Assembly: GCA_015231755.1 (NCBI GenBank) | Contig: JADGAZ010000018.1 | Span: 1 to 64,000, forward strand | DNA: 64,000 nt | Direction of reading: 5' to 3' | Origin: Magnetococcales bacterium | GTDB taxonomy: Bacteria; Pseudomonadota; Magnetococcia; Magnetococcales; Magnetaquicoccaceae | In this document: in pieces, positions 1 to 13,338 of the stretch | Numbering within the stretch: position 1 is the stretch's first letter | Layout of the letters: each line of letters begins with the position of its first letter | Position numbers and translations under genes: made by a program | Notes under the pieces: model-generated | What the model saw: only the letters and a program-made list of their open reading frames with translations | The model's database searches: none | Told to the model about the DNA's origin: nothing

Positions 1-97
1 CGGTAAAACCGAGCTTGATGAACTGCTTGACGGAATCCGGGCTGGCCGCCACCCGTCTTTCTCCCGGATAGATCTCTCTGGGAATACCGATCTGCAT
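1..97 (-). CDS. pntA: NAD(P) transhydrogenase subunit alpha, N-terminal fragment (cut by window edge)
   Basis: Only the first 32 codons lie in the window; the gene runs off the left end. They begin MQIGIPREIYPGERRVAA and continue into SPDSVKQ, the very typical N-terminus of the alpha subunit of the proton-translocating NAD(P) transhydrogenase. This subunit carries the NAD(H) site, and the complex transfers hydride from NADH to NADP+ at the cost of proton motive force. The ATG is preceded by a strong Shine-Dalgarno, AGGAGG, at 103-108 on the minus strand, which fixes the start. It lies downstream of purB on the same strand with a gap of about 160 bp, so it probably has its own promoter. Confidence 0.8.
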   Translation of the reverse strand, partial: MQIGIPREIYPGERRVAASPDSVKQFIKLGFT

Positions 98-204
98 AGA
101 AAGCCTCCTGAAACGGTGTAGAAAGGAAAGAAAACTGAATCACATCCACCCTGAATCCGTGGTATTTGAACGGCTGCGATCCCAACACATATCTGCCAAT
201 CCGA

Positions 205-233
205 ATCATGGGAGAAAAAAGGGGAGCGGTCAA
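205..233 (-). promoter_or_regulatory. Possible sigma-70 promoter for pntA
   Basis: On the minus strand TTGACC (228-233) is followed after 17 bases by CATGAT (205-210). This is a reasonable -35/-10 pair inside the purB-pntA gap and about 110 bp before the pntA start. It is seen by eye only; the -10 is imperfect. Confidence 0.3.
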
Positions 234-258
234 GTTGCCGCAATGCAATATGACAGAA

Positions 259-1692
<1,434 letters not shown>

Positions 1693-1822
1693 TCAAAAAA
1701 AAACAAAACCCACGCCAGAAAAAAATTGCCTTATATCTCCGCTTGCACACTTGGCGACCACGGAAAATCCGTTTAACCTGTAAATAGCCGTACCTCGACC
1801 GCTTCTCCAAGGAAAGACGCCC

Positions 1823-4800
1823 ATGATCGACGCAAAACCTTTCAGACGCCTTTTGATCGCCAATCGAGGCGAAATCGCCATTCGCATTATCCGGGCCGCT
1901 GCGGAAATGAATATCGCCACGGTGGCGATCTACGCCAAGGAGGACAGCTACTCCCTGCATCGCTACAAAGCGGATGAAAGCTATCAAGTGGGGGCAGGCA
2001 AACGTCCCATCGCCGCCTACCTGGATATCGCCGATATCCTGCGCATCGCCCAGGAGGTCAAGGTGGACGCGATCCATCCGGGATACGGGTTTCTCTCCGA
2101 AAATCCCGACTTCGCCGAAGCCTGCCGCCAGGCGGGCATCGTCTTCATCGGCCCCACCCCGGAAGCCATGCGTCAACTCGGAGACAAGGTTCAGGCCCGC
2201 AAGATCGCCGTGGAGGCGGGTGTGCCCGTCATGCCCGCCACCGCTACCCTCCCCGACGACCCGGCGCAAATCCGCGCCATGGCCCATGAGATCGGCTTTC
2301 CCGTGATGCTCAAGGCGATCTGGGGCGGCGGCGGACGGGGCATGCGGGTGATCGAACACCCGGATCAACTGCTCGAACAGGTCCAGACCGCCAGCCGCGA
2401 AGCGGCGTCGGCCTTCGGCAACGGCGCGGTCTATCTGGAAAAACTAGTGCGACGCGCCCGGCACGTGGAAGTGCAGATCCTGGGGGATCAACACGGCAAT
2501 CTGGTGCATCTGTTCGAGCGGGACTGCACCGTGCAACGCCGCAACCAAAAGGTGGTGGAACGCGCCCCCGCCCTCTACCTCAACGACGCCCAGCGGACCG
2601 AACTGTGCGACCATGCCCTGCGCCTCGCCCGGGCGGTCCAGTACCGCAACGCGGGCACGGTGGAATTTCTCCAGGATGTGGATACGGGAAAATTCTATTT
2701 CATCGAAGTCAATCCCCGCATTCAGGTGGAGCATACCGTCACCGAGGAGGTGACGGGCATCGATCTGGTGCAAGCCCAAATCCTGGTGGCCCAGGGCCAC
2801 GCCCTCGGCTCCCCCGGACTGCCCCGCCAGGAGAATATTTTCCTCCAGGGCCACGCGCTGCAATGCCGGGTCACCACCGAGGATCCGGAAAACAACTTCA
2901 CCCCGGACTATGGCCGCATCTCCGACTACCGCAGTGCCGCCGGCTTCGGCATCCGTTTGGACGCGGGCACCGCCTACAGCGGCGCACGCATCACGCCGTT
3001 CTACGACTCGCTGCTGGTCAAGATCACCGCCCGGGCCGCCACCTCCGACGCGGCCATCCAACGCATGGACCGGGCCTTGCAGGAATACCGCATCGTCGGC
3101 CTGAAAACCAATCTCGGCTTTTTGAGCCGGGTGGTGCGCCACGAAAAATTCCGTACCGGGGATTATGTCACCACCTTCATCGACCAGACCCCGTCGCTGC
3201 TCAACACCCCGGCCCGCAAGGACATTCACGCCCATCTGTTGCAGTACATCGCCGATGTGGTGGTCAACGGCAATCCGGAAACCAAAGGGTTGCCCAAGCC
3301 CGACAGCCACGTCAAGCCCACCATCCCGAAACACGACAGCAAATCCGACCTGGCCTTCGGCACCCGGGATCTGCTGGATGAATTGGGCCCAAAAAAATTC
3401 TCCCAATGGATGCTGGATCAAAAACGCACCCTGATCACCGATACCACCATGCGCGACGCCCACCAGTCGCTTTTGGCCACCCGCCTGCGCACCCATGATC
3501 TGCTGGCGGTGGCGCCGGCCTATGCCCGGCTGCTGCCCTCCTTGTTTTCGGTGGAGTGCTGGGGAGGCGCCACCTTTGATGTAACCATGCGTTTTCTCAA
3601 GGAATGCCCCTGGGAACGCCTCCACGATCTGCGTGAGCAGATGCCCAATCTGCTGTTGCAAATGCTGCTGCGCTCGGCCAACGGCGTGGGCTACACCAAC
3701 TATCCGGACAACGTGGTGCGCTTTTTCATCAAGCAGGCCGCAGGCCGGGGGGTGGATCTCTTCCGGGTGTTCGACTCCCTCAACTGGGTGGAAAACATGC
3801 GGGTGGCCATGGACGCGGTCATCGCCGAAGACAAACTGTGCGAAGCGGCCATCTGCTACACCGGGGACATCATGGACCCCAAGCGGGCCAAGTACTCCTT
3901 GAAATACTATGTCAACATGGCCAAGGAACTGGAAGCCGCCGGCGCCCACATTCTCGGCATCAAGGACATGGCCGGACTGCTCAAGCCCAATGCGGCCCGG
4001 GTGCTGGTGAAAGCCCTGAAAGAAGAAATTGGCCTGCCGATCCATTTCCACACCCACGACACCAGCGGCATTTCGGCGGCCAGCGTCCTGTCGGCCATCG
4101 AGGCCGGGGTGGACGCGGTGGACGCGGCCATGGACGCCATGAGCGGCGCCACCTCCCAGCCGAGTCTCGGTTCCATCGTGGAGGCGCTGCGCAACACCCC
4201 CCACGACACCGGACTCGACATCGAATCGATTCGCGCCATTTCCACCTATTGGGAGCAGGTGCGTCGCCACTACGCCGCCTTCGAGAGCCTGCAATACGCG
4301 GGAGCCTCGGAGGTCTACCTCCACGAAATGCCCGGTGGACAGTTCACCAATCTGCGCCAGCAGGCCCGTTCCCTGGGCATCGACGCCCATTGGGATCAGG
4401 TGGCCCACGCCTATGCCTGGGTCAACGAAATGTTCGGCGACATCCCCAAGGTGACCCCCAGCTCCAAGGTGGTCGGGGATATGGCCTTGATGATGGTCAC
4501 CAGCCAATTGACCCGGGAGGATGTGCTCAATCCGGAAAAAGAGATCGCCTTCCCCGAGTCGGTGGTGCAGTATTTCCGTGGGGATCTGGGTCAGCCGCCG
4601 GGAGGCTTCCCGGAAGCCCTGCAACGCAAGGTGCTGAAAAATCAAGAACCCTTGACCGTCCGTCCCGGCGCGATCCTGCCGGATACCGATCTGGAGGCCC
4701 AACGCCAGAAAATTTCCCGCCTGACCGGCGGTCTGGTGAGCGATGCCCAGGTGGCTTCGCATCTCATGTATCCCCAGGTATTCAGTGATTTCATGCGCCA

Positions 4801-5278
4801 CTGCCAGACCTATGGGGATGTGAGCCGTCTGCCTTCCCATGTCTTCTTCTACGGCATGGAACCGGGTCAGGAGATCCTGGTGGAGTCCGAACCGGGCAAG
4901 GCGTTGATCATCCACTTCATCACCACCTCCGAGCCGGACGCGGATGGCATGGTCAAGGTCTTTTTTGAAGTCAATGGCCAGCCCCGTTCGATCCAGATCC
5001 AAAACCGCTCCCAGACCGGCCAGAAACGCGCCACCCCCAAGGCCAAGGACGGAGATCCCAATCAGGTGGGGGCTCCCATTCCCGGCGCCGTGGGCGCCAT
5101 CGCGGTCATCAAGGGACAAAAGGTGGCCCGTGGGGATCGTCTGCTCTCCTTGGAGGCCATGAAAATGGAAACCGCCATCTGCGCCACCCAGGATGGCACC
5201 GTGGCGGAGATCCATGTCCAGACCGGAGACCATGTGGAGACCAAGGATCTGCTGATCACCCTGGTGACCACACCTTAA
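1823..5278 (+). CDS. pyc: Pyruvate carboxylase (biotin-dependent, single chain)
   Basis: At 1151 residues this is the normal length of the single-chain alpha4 enzyme that makes oxaloacetate from pyruvate, bicarbonate and ATP, the anaplerotic feed of the TCA cycle. Domains in order: biotin carboxylase (about 1-450, starting RLLIANRGEIAIRIIRAA, glycine loop GGGGRGMR near 170, FIEVNPRIQVEHTVTEE near 293); carboxyltransferase (about 530-800, TDTTMRDAHQS and the metal-binding HFHTHDTSG); and a C-terminal biotin carrier domain with EAMKMET, in which K1114 is the predicted biotinylated lysine. ATG at 1823 follows AAGGAAAG. It stands divergent from purB, and the next gene, an antiporter, starts 66 bp downstream. 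Confidence 0.97.
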   Translation: MIDAKPFRRLLIANRGEIAIRIIRAAAEMNIATVAIYAKEDSYSLHRYKADESYQVGAGKRPIAAYLDIADILRIAQEVKVDAIHPGYGFLSENPDFAEACRQAGIVFIGPTPEAMRQLGDKVQARKIAVEAGVPVMPATATLPDDPAQIRAMAHEIGFPVMLKAIWGGGGRGMRVIEHPDQLLEQVQTASREAASAFGNGAVYLEKLVRRARHVEVQILGDQHGNLVHLFERDCTVQRRNQKVVERAPALYLNDAQRTELCDHALRLARAVQYRNAGTVEFLQDVDTGKFYFIEVNPRIQVEHTVTEEVTGIDLVQAQILVAQGHALGSPGLPRQENIFLQGHALQCRVTTEDPENNFTPDYGRISDYRSAAGFGIRLDAGTAYSGARITPFYDSLLVKITARAATSDAAIQRMDRALQEYRIVGLKTNLGFLSRVVRHEKFRTGDYVTTFIDQTPSLLNTPARKDIHAHLLQYIADVVVNGNPETKGLPKPDSHVKPTIPKHDSKSDLAFGTRDLLDELGPKKFSQWMLDQKRTLITDTTMRDAHQSLLATRLRTHDLLAVAPAYARLLPSLFSVECWGGATFDVTMRFLKECPWERLHDLREQMPNLLLQMLLRSANGVGYTNYPDNVVRFFIKQAAGRGVDLFRVFDSLNWVENMRVAMDAVIAEDKLCEAAICYTGDIMDPKRAKYSLKYYVNMAKELEAAGAHILGIKDMAGLLKPNAARVLVKALKEEIGLPIHFHTHDTSGISAASVLSAIEAGVDAVDAAMDAMSGATSQPSLGSIVEALRNTPHDTGLDIESIRAISTYWEQVRRHYAAFESLQYAGASEVYLHEMPGGQFTNLRQQARSLGIDAHWDQVAHAYAWVNEMFGDIPKVTPSSKVVGDMALMMVTSQLTREDVLNPEKEIAFPESVVQYFRGDLGQPPGGFPEALQRKVLKNQEPLTVRPGAILPDTDLEAQRQKISRLTGGLVSDAQVASHLMYPQVFSDFMRHCQTYGDVSRLPSHVFFYGMEPGQEILVESEPGKALIIHFITTSEPDADGMVKVFFEVNGQPRSIQIQNRSQTGQKRATPKAKDGDPNQVGAPIPGAVGAIAVIKGQKVARGDRLLSLEAMKMETAICATQDGTVAEIHVQTGDHVETKDLLITLVTTP

Positions 5279-5344
5279 GATCCCCTCTCCATTGCAACAA
5301 AACCTAAGGATCGGGTACAGAATCGGGCGCCAGGGAGCCGCAGG

Positions 5345-6535
5345 ATGAGCGACAACAGCGTCTTGTTGACCTTGAGCGCCCTGTTTTTGATCGGTTTCGC
5401 CGCCGACGCCCTGGCGCGTCGCATCATTCTGCCTCGGGTCACCCTGCTGCTTTTGACCGGCATGCTGCTTGGCCCCACCATGTCCGGTCTGGTCTCCACC
5501 CAGCAGCAGGAGTGGCTGGTGGTGGTGGCCCAGGCCACCTTGTGCATGGTGGGCTTTTTGCTGGGAGGACGGATCACCCTGAATGGCCTGCAACGCTATG
5601 GCCATACGGTGCTGACCATCTCCTTGACGATTCTCACCGTCTCCGGCTGTCTGATGTTCATGGGCATGCTCTGGATCGGTGTGCCTTTGTCCGCCGCGAT
5701 CCTGCTGGCCACCATCTGCCTGACCACCGATCCCGTGGCCCCCACGGATGTGATCCACGAACTGCGGGCCGACGGCCCCTTCACCCGCATCCTGATGGGG
5801 GTGATCGCCACCAACGACGCCCTGGGCTTTGTATTGTTCACCATCGCCCTCTCCGTGGCGGCCCTGTTCCATGCCACGGCACTCCCCCGCTCGGTGGTGG
5901 AGGTGATCTGGGAGTTGGGGGGAGCCGTGGCCATCGGCGCCATTCTGGGACGCCTGCTGGCCTTCATCAGCGACCACACCCACCGTCCCGACACCCTGCT
6001 GGCCGGCACCCTGGGGCTGCTCATCTTGTGCGGTGCCCTGGCCACCCGTCTGCACACCTCGTTTTTCCTGGCGGTGATGATCATGGGCAGCGTCACGGTC
6101 AACAGCTCGCAGCGCCCCTGGAAACCCTTCCTGATCATCGAACGGTTTCTATGGCCTTTTCTGATTTTGTTTTTCCTGCTGGCCGGAGCCAATCTCAAAC
6201 CCAAAAGCCTGCTGGATATCGGTCTGATCAGCGGCCTGTATCTGGGCTGTCGCATGCTCGGCGAGGTGAGCGGTGCCTGGCTGGGGGCCACCTTGAGTCA
6301 ATCCCCGCCCCTCACCCGCCGTTGGCTCGGTCCGGCCCTGCTGCCCCAGGCGGGAGTCGCCATGAGCATGACCTTCATCGCCGTGCAACGCTTTCCGGAT
6401 CTGACCGATCTGCTGCTGCCGGTGGTGATCTCCGGCGTGATGGTTTTTGAACTGGTCGGCCCCATCATGACCCGCGTCGCCTTGATCCGCGCCGGGGAAA
6501 ACAATGCCCAGTCCGGCGGCCCGAGGTTGCGGTAG
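5345..6535 (+). CDS. Cation/proton antiporter (CPA1/NhaP-like)
   Basis: A 396-residue integral membrane protein with about a dozen hydrophobic segments spread along its length. It belongs to the sodium/proton exchanger superfamily, judged by an N-terminal ALFLIGFAADALARR, the ICLTTDPVAPTDVI stretch near residues 124-137 (an acidic membrane residue typical of the ion site) and an ATNDALGFVLF segment near 157 holding the second conserved Asp. It would exchange Na+ or K+ for H+ at the inner membrane. It lacks an obvious cytoplasmic TrkA-type tail. The start is ATG behind GGGAGCCGCAGG. Which cation is carried cannot be read from the sequence. Confidence 0.85.
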   Translation: MSDNSVLLTLSALFLIGFAADALARRIILPRVTLLLLTGMLLGPTMSGLVSTQQQEWLVVVAQATLCMVGFLLGGRITLNGLQRYGHTVLTISLTILTVSGCLMFMGMLWIGVPLSAAILLATICLTTDPVAPTDVIHELRADGPFTRILMGVIATNDALGFVLFTIALSVAALFHATALPRSVVEVIWELGGAVAIGAILGRLLAFISDHTHRPDTLLAGTLGLLILCGALATRLHTSFFLAVMIMGSVTVNSSQRPWKPFLIIERFLWPFLILFFLLAGANLKPKSLLDIGLISGLYLGCRMLGEVSGAWLGATLSQSPPLTRRWLGPALLPQAGVAMSMTFIAVQRFPDLTDLLLPVVISGVMVFELVGPIMTRVALIRAGENNAQSGGPRLR

Positions 6536-6601
6536 CAAACCTGAAGCGGTAGAATTGCTCTGTTTACCCCTCTTCTTTCTTTCAGGCTCCTCTCGGGTAT
6601 C

Positions 6602-9358
<2,757 letters not shown>

Positions 9359-9361
9359 ACC

Positions 9362-10645
9362 ATGCTGGATCTGAAAACGATTCGCGAACGGCCCGAATGG
9401 GTGGACTCACGCTTGAAAAGCCGGGGGGGACGCCATGATCTCACGGCTTTTTTCGCCCTGGAGGCGGCGCAGCGGGCCTTGCGCACGGAAACCGAACGCC
9501 TGCAAGCCCGCCGCAATGAAATTTCCCGCGCTGTTGGCCGGATGAAGGCCAATGGCGAAGACGCCTCGGCTTTGCTGGAAGAGATGGGGCAACTGGGCCC
9601 CCGCCTCAAAGAGACCGAAGCGGCGTTGCGCGTCAAGGACGAGGAGTTGCAAACCGAACTGACCCGTCTGCCCAATCTGCCGGACGAAAGCGTGCCCGAA
9701 GGTCCGGACGAAAGCGGCAACGTGGTGGTGCGTTCCTGGCCGGAAGGATTTTCCGGCGGTCCCGTCACCGAAAACCATTGGGACATCGGTGAGCGGCTGG
9801 GGATTTTGGATTTTGCCAGCGCGGCGGAGACCGTGGGGGCGCGGTTCACCTTTTTCCGGGGAGACGGGGCGCGGCTGGTGCGGGCCTTGACCGGTTTCAT
9901 GCTGGATCTGCACACCCGGGAACACGGTTACGAAGAGATTCTGCCGCCGTTTCTGGCCAACAAGGAGAGCCTGTTCGGCACCGGGCAGTTGCCCAAATTT
10001 GAAGAGGATCTGTTTTGTCTGCGGGACGATCCGTTTTACCTGATTCCCACCGCCGAGGTGCCCTTGACCAACCTCGTGCGGGGACAGATCGTGGACGAGG
10101 CCCGTCTGCCCTTGAAGTGGACCGCCTGGACCGCCTGTTTCCGCCGCGAGGCCGGAGCGGCGGGCCGGGACACCCGGGGATTGATCCGCCAGCACCAGTT
10201 CGACAAGGTGGAACTGGTGTGGATCACCCGTCCCGAAGAGAGCATGGCCGCTTTGGAAAGCCTGACCCGGCACGCCGAAGAGGTGTTGAAACGGTTGGAA
10301 CTCCCATTCCGTACCGTGGCCTTGTGTACCGGGGATCTGGGATTCGCCTCCGCCAAAACCTATGATCTGGAGGTGTGGCTGCCGGGTCAGGGCCGCTATC
10401 GGGAAATTTCCTCGTGTTCCAACACGTTGGATTTCCAGGCCCGACGCATGAAATCCCGTCTGCGGCGCACCGCCGGCAAGGCGGTGGAACCGGTACACAC
10501 CTTGAATGGTTCCGGCGTGGCCGTGGGTCGGGCCTTGGTGGCGGTGCTGGAAAATTTTGTCCAGGCCGACGGCAGCGTGGTGATCCCCGACGCCCTGCGT
10601 CCCTACATGGGCGGTCAGGCGATCATCAAACCCCCATCCGCCTGA
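9362..10645 (+). CDS. serS: Seryl-tRNA synthetase
   Basis: A 427-residue class II aminoacyl-tRNA synthetase of normal length that charges tRNA-Ser with serine. The N-terminal coiled-coil arm that grips the long variable arm of tRNA-Ser covers roughly residues 1-110 (MLDLKTIRERPEWV start). The catalytic domain shows class II motif 2 in ACFRREAGAAGRDTRGLIRQHQF (quoted in part) and motif 3 near TLNGSGVAVGRALVAVLENF (about 380-400). ATG lies 3 bp after the gyrA stop and is preceded by GGGAGCC inside gyrA, so the two are likely cotranscribed. A tRNA-Ser gene follows about 140 bp downstream. Confidence 0.97.
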   Translation: MLDLKTIRERPEWVDSRLKSRGGRHDLTAFFALEAAQRALRTETERLQARRNEISRAVGRMKANGEDASALLEEMGQLGPRLKETEAALRVKDEELQTELTRLPNLPDESVPEGPDESGNVVVRSWPEGFSGGPVTENHWDIGERLGILDFASAAETVGARFTFFRGDGARLVRALTGFMLDLHTREHGYEEILPPFLANKESLFGTGQLPKFEEDLFCLRDDPFYLIPTAEVPLTNLVRGQIVDEARLPLKWTAWTACFRREAGAAGRDTRGLIRQHQFDKVELVWITRPEESMAALESLTRHAEEVLKRLELPFRTVALCTGDLGFASAKTYDLEVWLPGQGRYREISSCSNTLDFQARRMKSRLRRTAGKAVEPVHTLNGSGVAVGRALVAVLENFVQADGSVVIPDALRPYMGGQAIIKPPSA

Positions 10646-10690
10646 TCCCCTGCTCCATCCCCGGAAGGCTTGTCACTCCCCTTTCCCCTC

Positions 10691-10724
10691 CCCCGCCAGA
10701 AGCGATTGACGCCTTCTGGCGGGG
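10691..10724 (+). terminator. Strong hairpin after serS
   Basis: A perfect 12 bp inverted repeat (10691-10702 pairing with 10713-10724, arms CCCCGCCAGAAG and CTTCTGGCGGGG) with a 10-base loop, 45 bp after the serS stop. There is no T-run behind it, so it is either a weak intrinsic terminator or an RNA-stabilising 3' end. Confidence 0.5.
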
Positions 10725-10788
10725 ACGAGTCAAGACTTGCCATCATCTGCCCCATTCGCTAAAATCAAACCGGTAGACGATTTTGTCT

Positions 10789-10876
10789 GGAAGGGTGGCA
10801 GAGCGGTTGAATGCAACGGTCTTGAAAACCGTCGATGGGCGACCATCCGTGGGTTCAAATCCCACCCCTTCCGCCA
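10789..10876 (+). tRNA. tRNA-Ser (anticodon TGA)
   Basis: An 88-base cloverleaf with encoded CCA. The acceptor stem pairs GGAAGGG (10789-10795) with CCCTTCC (10866-10872), followed by G and CCA. The anticodon loop reads TCTTGAAAACC, giving anticodon TGA for UCA/UCN serine codons. The long variable arm typical of serine tRNAs (GATGGGCGACCATC region) and the GTTCAAATC T-loop are visible. It lies just downstream of serS, whose product would charge it. Confidence 0.95.
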
Positions 10877-11587
10877 ATTTCTTTGCATCCATTTGACAGA
10901 TTCGCAACAAACTGTCACCCCTCATCGTTACCCCCCCTTTACAACGAACCCCACTCCTGAACAGCCCCCTGCTTAACGCCGCCCGCGAGGAGCAGGAACG
11001 CTGAATCCTGCAAACCGAATGATGGCCATGCGTTCTCGTTTGCGCTGGATGACGTGCCCCGAAGGGGGTACCCGATGGACATGCTGGCTTCTGCCAGACT
11101 GGCCGTTGCATCTTTGGAGGGAACCGACAAGACGAATCTTGTCACGAATGTGCGCACACAGGATGCGGTGTATCAAAATATTCACACACATCAATCCTCT
11201 CCCAAAGAATCGGATCGCAACGACACACAATGGGTGCAACTTTCAACAAATCCAGACCAGACAGTACGGTGTTGGCAAAACAGCCCTTTCGGCCTCTGGG
11301 GACGCCAGAAAACGGCCTTTTGAAGAAGATTCAAGAAAACCGCATCAGAAACAAGACAAAAAAACGCTCTCACCATCCGCCGTTATCCGATCCAGGCCGG
11401 ATCAATACACGCCCGTGTCACACCAGGCCGATACAGAAAGGGGTTGCACAACCCCAGACAATGCCAGATAATGCCACATGGTGGGAATTTAAAGATACGC
11501 GCCATGACACAGCCGACGATGAAGACGGATTCTTCTGTTTGATTACACTATCATATGCAGTCAACCTATAACAAATGGAGCATGATC
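10877..11587. other. About 700 bp without a supportable gene
   Basis: Several overlapping open frames on both strands cross this stretch, but none has a recognisable domain, a good ribosome-binding site or protein-like composition. Base composition is lower in GC than in the flanking genes. I see no RNA gene; in particular there is no tmRNA-type start. It could be the remains of a lost gene, or a regulatory/3'-end region. Just before 11588 it carries GGAG, the ribosome-binding site of the next gene. Confidence 0.5.
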
Positions 11588-11878
11588 ATGAAGTCTGAAA
11601 TGAAAAATATTTCCGCCGTTGTCGTTTCTCTGTTCGCGGGCATGGCCCTTGCTGGCTGTAGTGGTGGAGTGGATAACAAAGCCGCCGAAGCCTGCAAAAA
11701 GACCGCCACCGAAATGAAATTGACCGGTGCCGCCGCCGATGAGTTCATCAAGCTCTGTGTCAACCCTGCCGAAGCGTGCAAAAAGTCGGTTGCAGAAATG
11801 AAATTGACCGGTCCGGCCGCTGACGATTTCGTCAAGCAGTGCGTTGAAGCCGCCAAAACCGGCAAACCGGCCAAATAA
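11588..11878 (+). CDS. Small lipoprotein with two PsiF-like Cys repeats
   Basis: A 96-residue protein with a lipoprotein signal (hydrophobic segment then LAGC lipobox), so probably anchored in the periplasmic face of a membrane. The mature part is essentially two tandem copies of a 28-residue unit: AEACKKTATEMKLTGAAAD... and AEACKKSVAEMKLTGPAAD..., each with one Cys near the start and one near the end. The pattern resembles the PsiF repeat, a family of unknown function. The start is the ATG at 11588, chosen because GGAG at 11577-11580 sits 7 bases upstream; earlier in-frame ATGs at 11555 and 11582 have no such site. Confidence 0.65.
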   Translation: MKSEMKNISAVVVSLFAGMALAGCSGGVDNKAAEACKKTATEMKLTGAAADEFIKLCVNPAEACKKSVAEMKLTGPAADDFVKQCVEAAKTGKPAK

Positions 11879-12087
11879 CCGTCACAATCGGTTGAATGTC
11901 ATCGCTGACCACAAGCTGAAACCAGTGGCAAGCCGTTGAAAGGACGGCAAACCCAAACCACCCGCTCAAAGGTGGTCACGCCTTGTAAACCAAAACAAAC
12001 ATCCTCATTCTTGATCTGAAACGATCTCTCCTGGCAGCCCGTCAACACGGCGTCGCTTCTGTTAAAGAGTCGCGCATTGAAACCCCT

Positions 12088-13200
12088 ATGAAACCTTCCG
12101 CATCTCCGGCCCGGTTTGGTGTCACAGCCCTGCTGGCGTTCCTGGGCATCCTCGGCTGGCAGGGTTCCTGGCCGATAGCGGTACCGGTCCATCTGCTGCT
12201 GGCCGTGGGAGGATTGCCTCTGATCCTGTCCGTCATGATCTATTTCACCCCGGTCCTGACCCGGAGTGGATCCATTCCCGTGTGGGTCAATCGGCTGCCC
12301 CTGCTGGCCATGATGGCAGGAATCCTGGGATGTATGGCGATCTTGCAGGAATGGTGGCTGGTGGGCGTGGCCGCCCCCCTGGCTTGGCTGAGCGCCGGGG
12401 TGACATTGGGATGGATGCGTCATCGGGCCGCCCGCTCTTTGGGATCACCACATCCGGGCCTGCTTTGGTATCAAGCGGCGTTGGTCTGTTTGATGCTGGG
12501 ATTGATGTCCATTCTGGCCACCCTGGCCTGGCCGGAACACTGGCAGCTCTTGCGCAGCACGCACCGCCATCTCAACCTGTTGGGTTTTGTCGGCCTGACC
12601 GCGATCGGTACCCTTCAGGTATTGTTGCCCACCGTGGGTGGTTACGCCGATCCCATGGCCGGTCAGCGGTTACAGCTCGATTTGAAATATGCGCTGCTTG
12701 GTGTCGCGCTGATGACTGGCGGCGCCACCTTCTGGCCGGGATTGAGCGGATTGGGGCTGGTGGCGTGGGGATGGGTGCTGATCCGTCTTTTGCTTCCGAT
12801 ATATGGCCATGTCATCCCCATCCTGCGGACCCATGGCGCGGCGGCATCCCTGCTGGGCGGGCTGTTCGGCTTCTGGTTTTCGCTGGGCAGCGCCCTGTGG
12901 CAACAGGGGCATGTGATCCTGCCTCTTTTCCTGACGCTGTTTCTGTTTCCCTTGGTCACCGGGGCGTTGTCGCATCTGTTGCCCATGTGGTGGTGGCCCG
13001 GCTTGGCCACGCCCCAACGTGACCAGGCACAACAACTCCTGGGCCGGTTTGCCCTGCTGCGGGTCGGCGCCTTCTGGTTGGGCGGCGTGGCCATCGTGGT
13101 TGGGGCCTCCTGGGGAATCCATCTGGTGGGCATCACACTGCTGCTGTTTCTGGGACAGGTGGGATGGCTGGGCCGTAAACGCCAATCACAACACCCTTGA
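12088..13200 (+). CDS. Polytopic membrane protein of unknown function
   Basis: 370 residues, nearly all hydrophobic, with about ten predicted membrane segments. A conserved-looking polar motif, THRHLNLLGFVGLTAIGTLQ, lies at about residues 174-193, and GHVIPIL with GALSHLLPMWWW lies further on; several in-membrane histidines suggest a metal or haem environment, as in NnrS-like or heme-copper-oxidase-like membrane proteins. That resemblance is inference, and I do not recognise the family for certain. ATG at 12088 has no strong Shine-Dalgarno. It stands alone, followed by a G+C-rich hairpin. Confidence 0.6.
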   Translation: MKPSASPARFGVTALLAFLGILGWQGSWPIAVPVHLLLAVGGLPLILSVMIYFTPVLTRSGSIPVWVNRLPLLAMMAGILGCMAILQEWWLVGVAAPLAWLSAGVTLGWMRHRAARSLGSPHPGLLWYQAALVCLMLGLMSILATLAWPEHWQLLRSTHRHLNLLGFVGLTAIGTLQVLLPTVGGYADPMAGQRLQLDLKYALLGVALMTGGATFWPGLSGLGLVAWGWVLIRLLLPIYGHVIPILRTHGAAASLLGGLFGFWFSLGSALWQQGHVILPLFLTLFLFPLVTGALSHLLPMWWWPGLATPQRDQAQQLLGRFALLRVGAFWLGGVAIVVGASWGIHLVGITLLLFLGQVGWLGRKRQSQHP

Positions 13201-13203
13201 CCC

Positions 13204-13237
13204 TTGCCCCCCGTAGCGATTTTGATCCGGGGGGCAA
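13204..13237 (+). terminator. Hairpin after the membrane protein gene
   Basis: TTGCCCCCC (13204-13212) pairs perfectly with GGGGGGCAA (13229-13237) across a 16-base loop, immediately after the stop at 13200. The T-run is weak, so this is only a probable terminator. Confidence 0.45.
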
Positions 13238-13338
13238 ACCCTTTACTTGGACGCCATTCGGGCCTTTACTGAAATGATGCATGCATCGACCTCCCAAGCA
13301 CCATCAAAAACACCTATCCTCTTAACAGGAGCGCCCCC

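Noticed and set aside
2444-6055. 1203-codon open frame on the minus strand
   Set aside because: It runs antisense through pyc and the antiporter gene; composition is shadow-like (His/Gly/Gln-rich) and both sense genes are certain.
11019-11471. 150-codon open frame after tRNA-Ser
   Set aside because: No ribosome site, no domain, and several equally long overlapping frames on both strands; kept as unassigned sequence.
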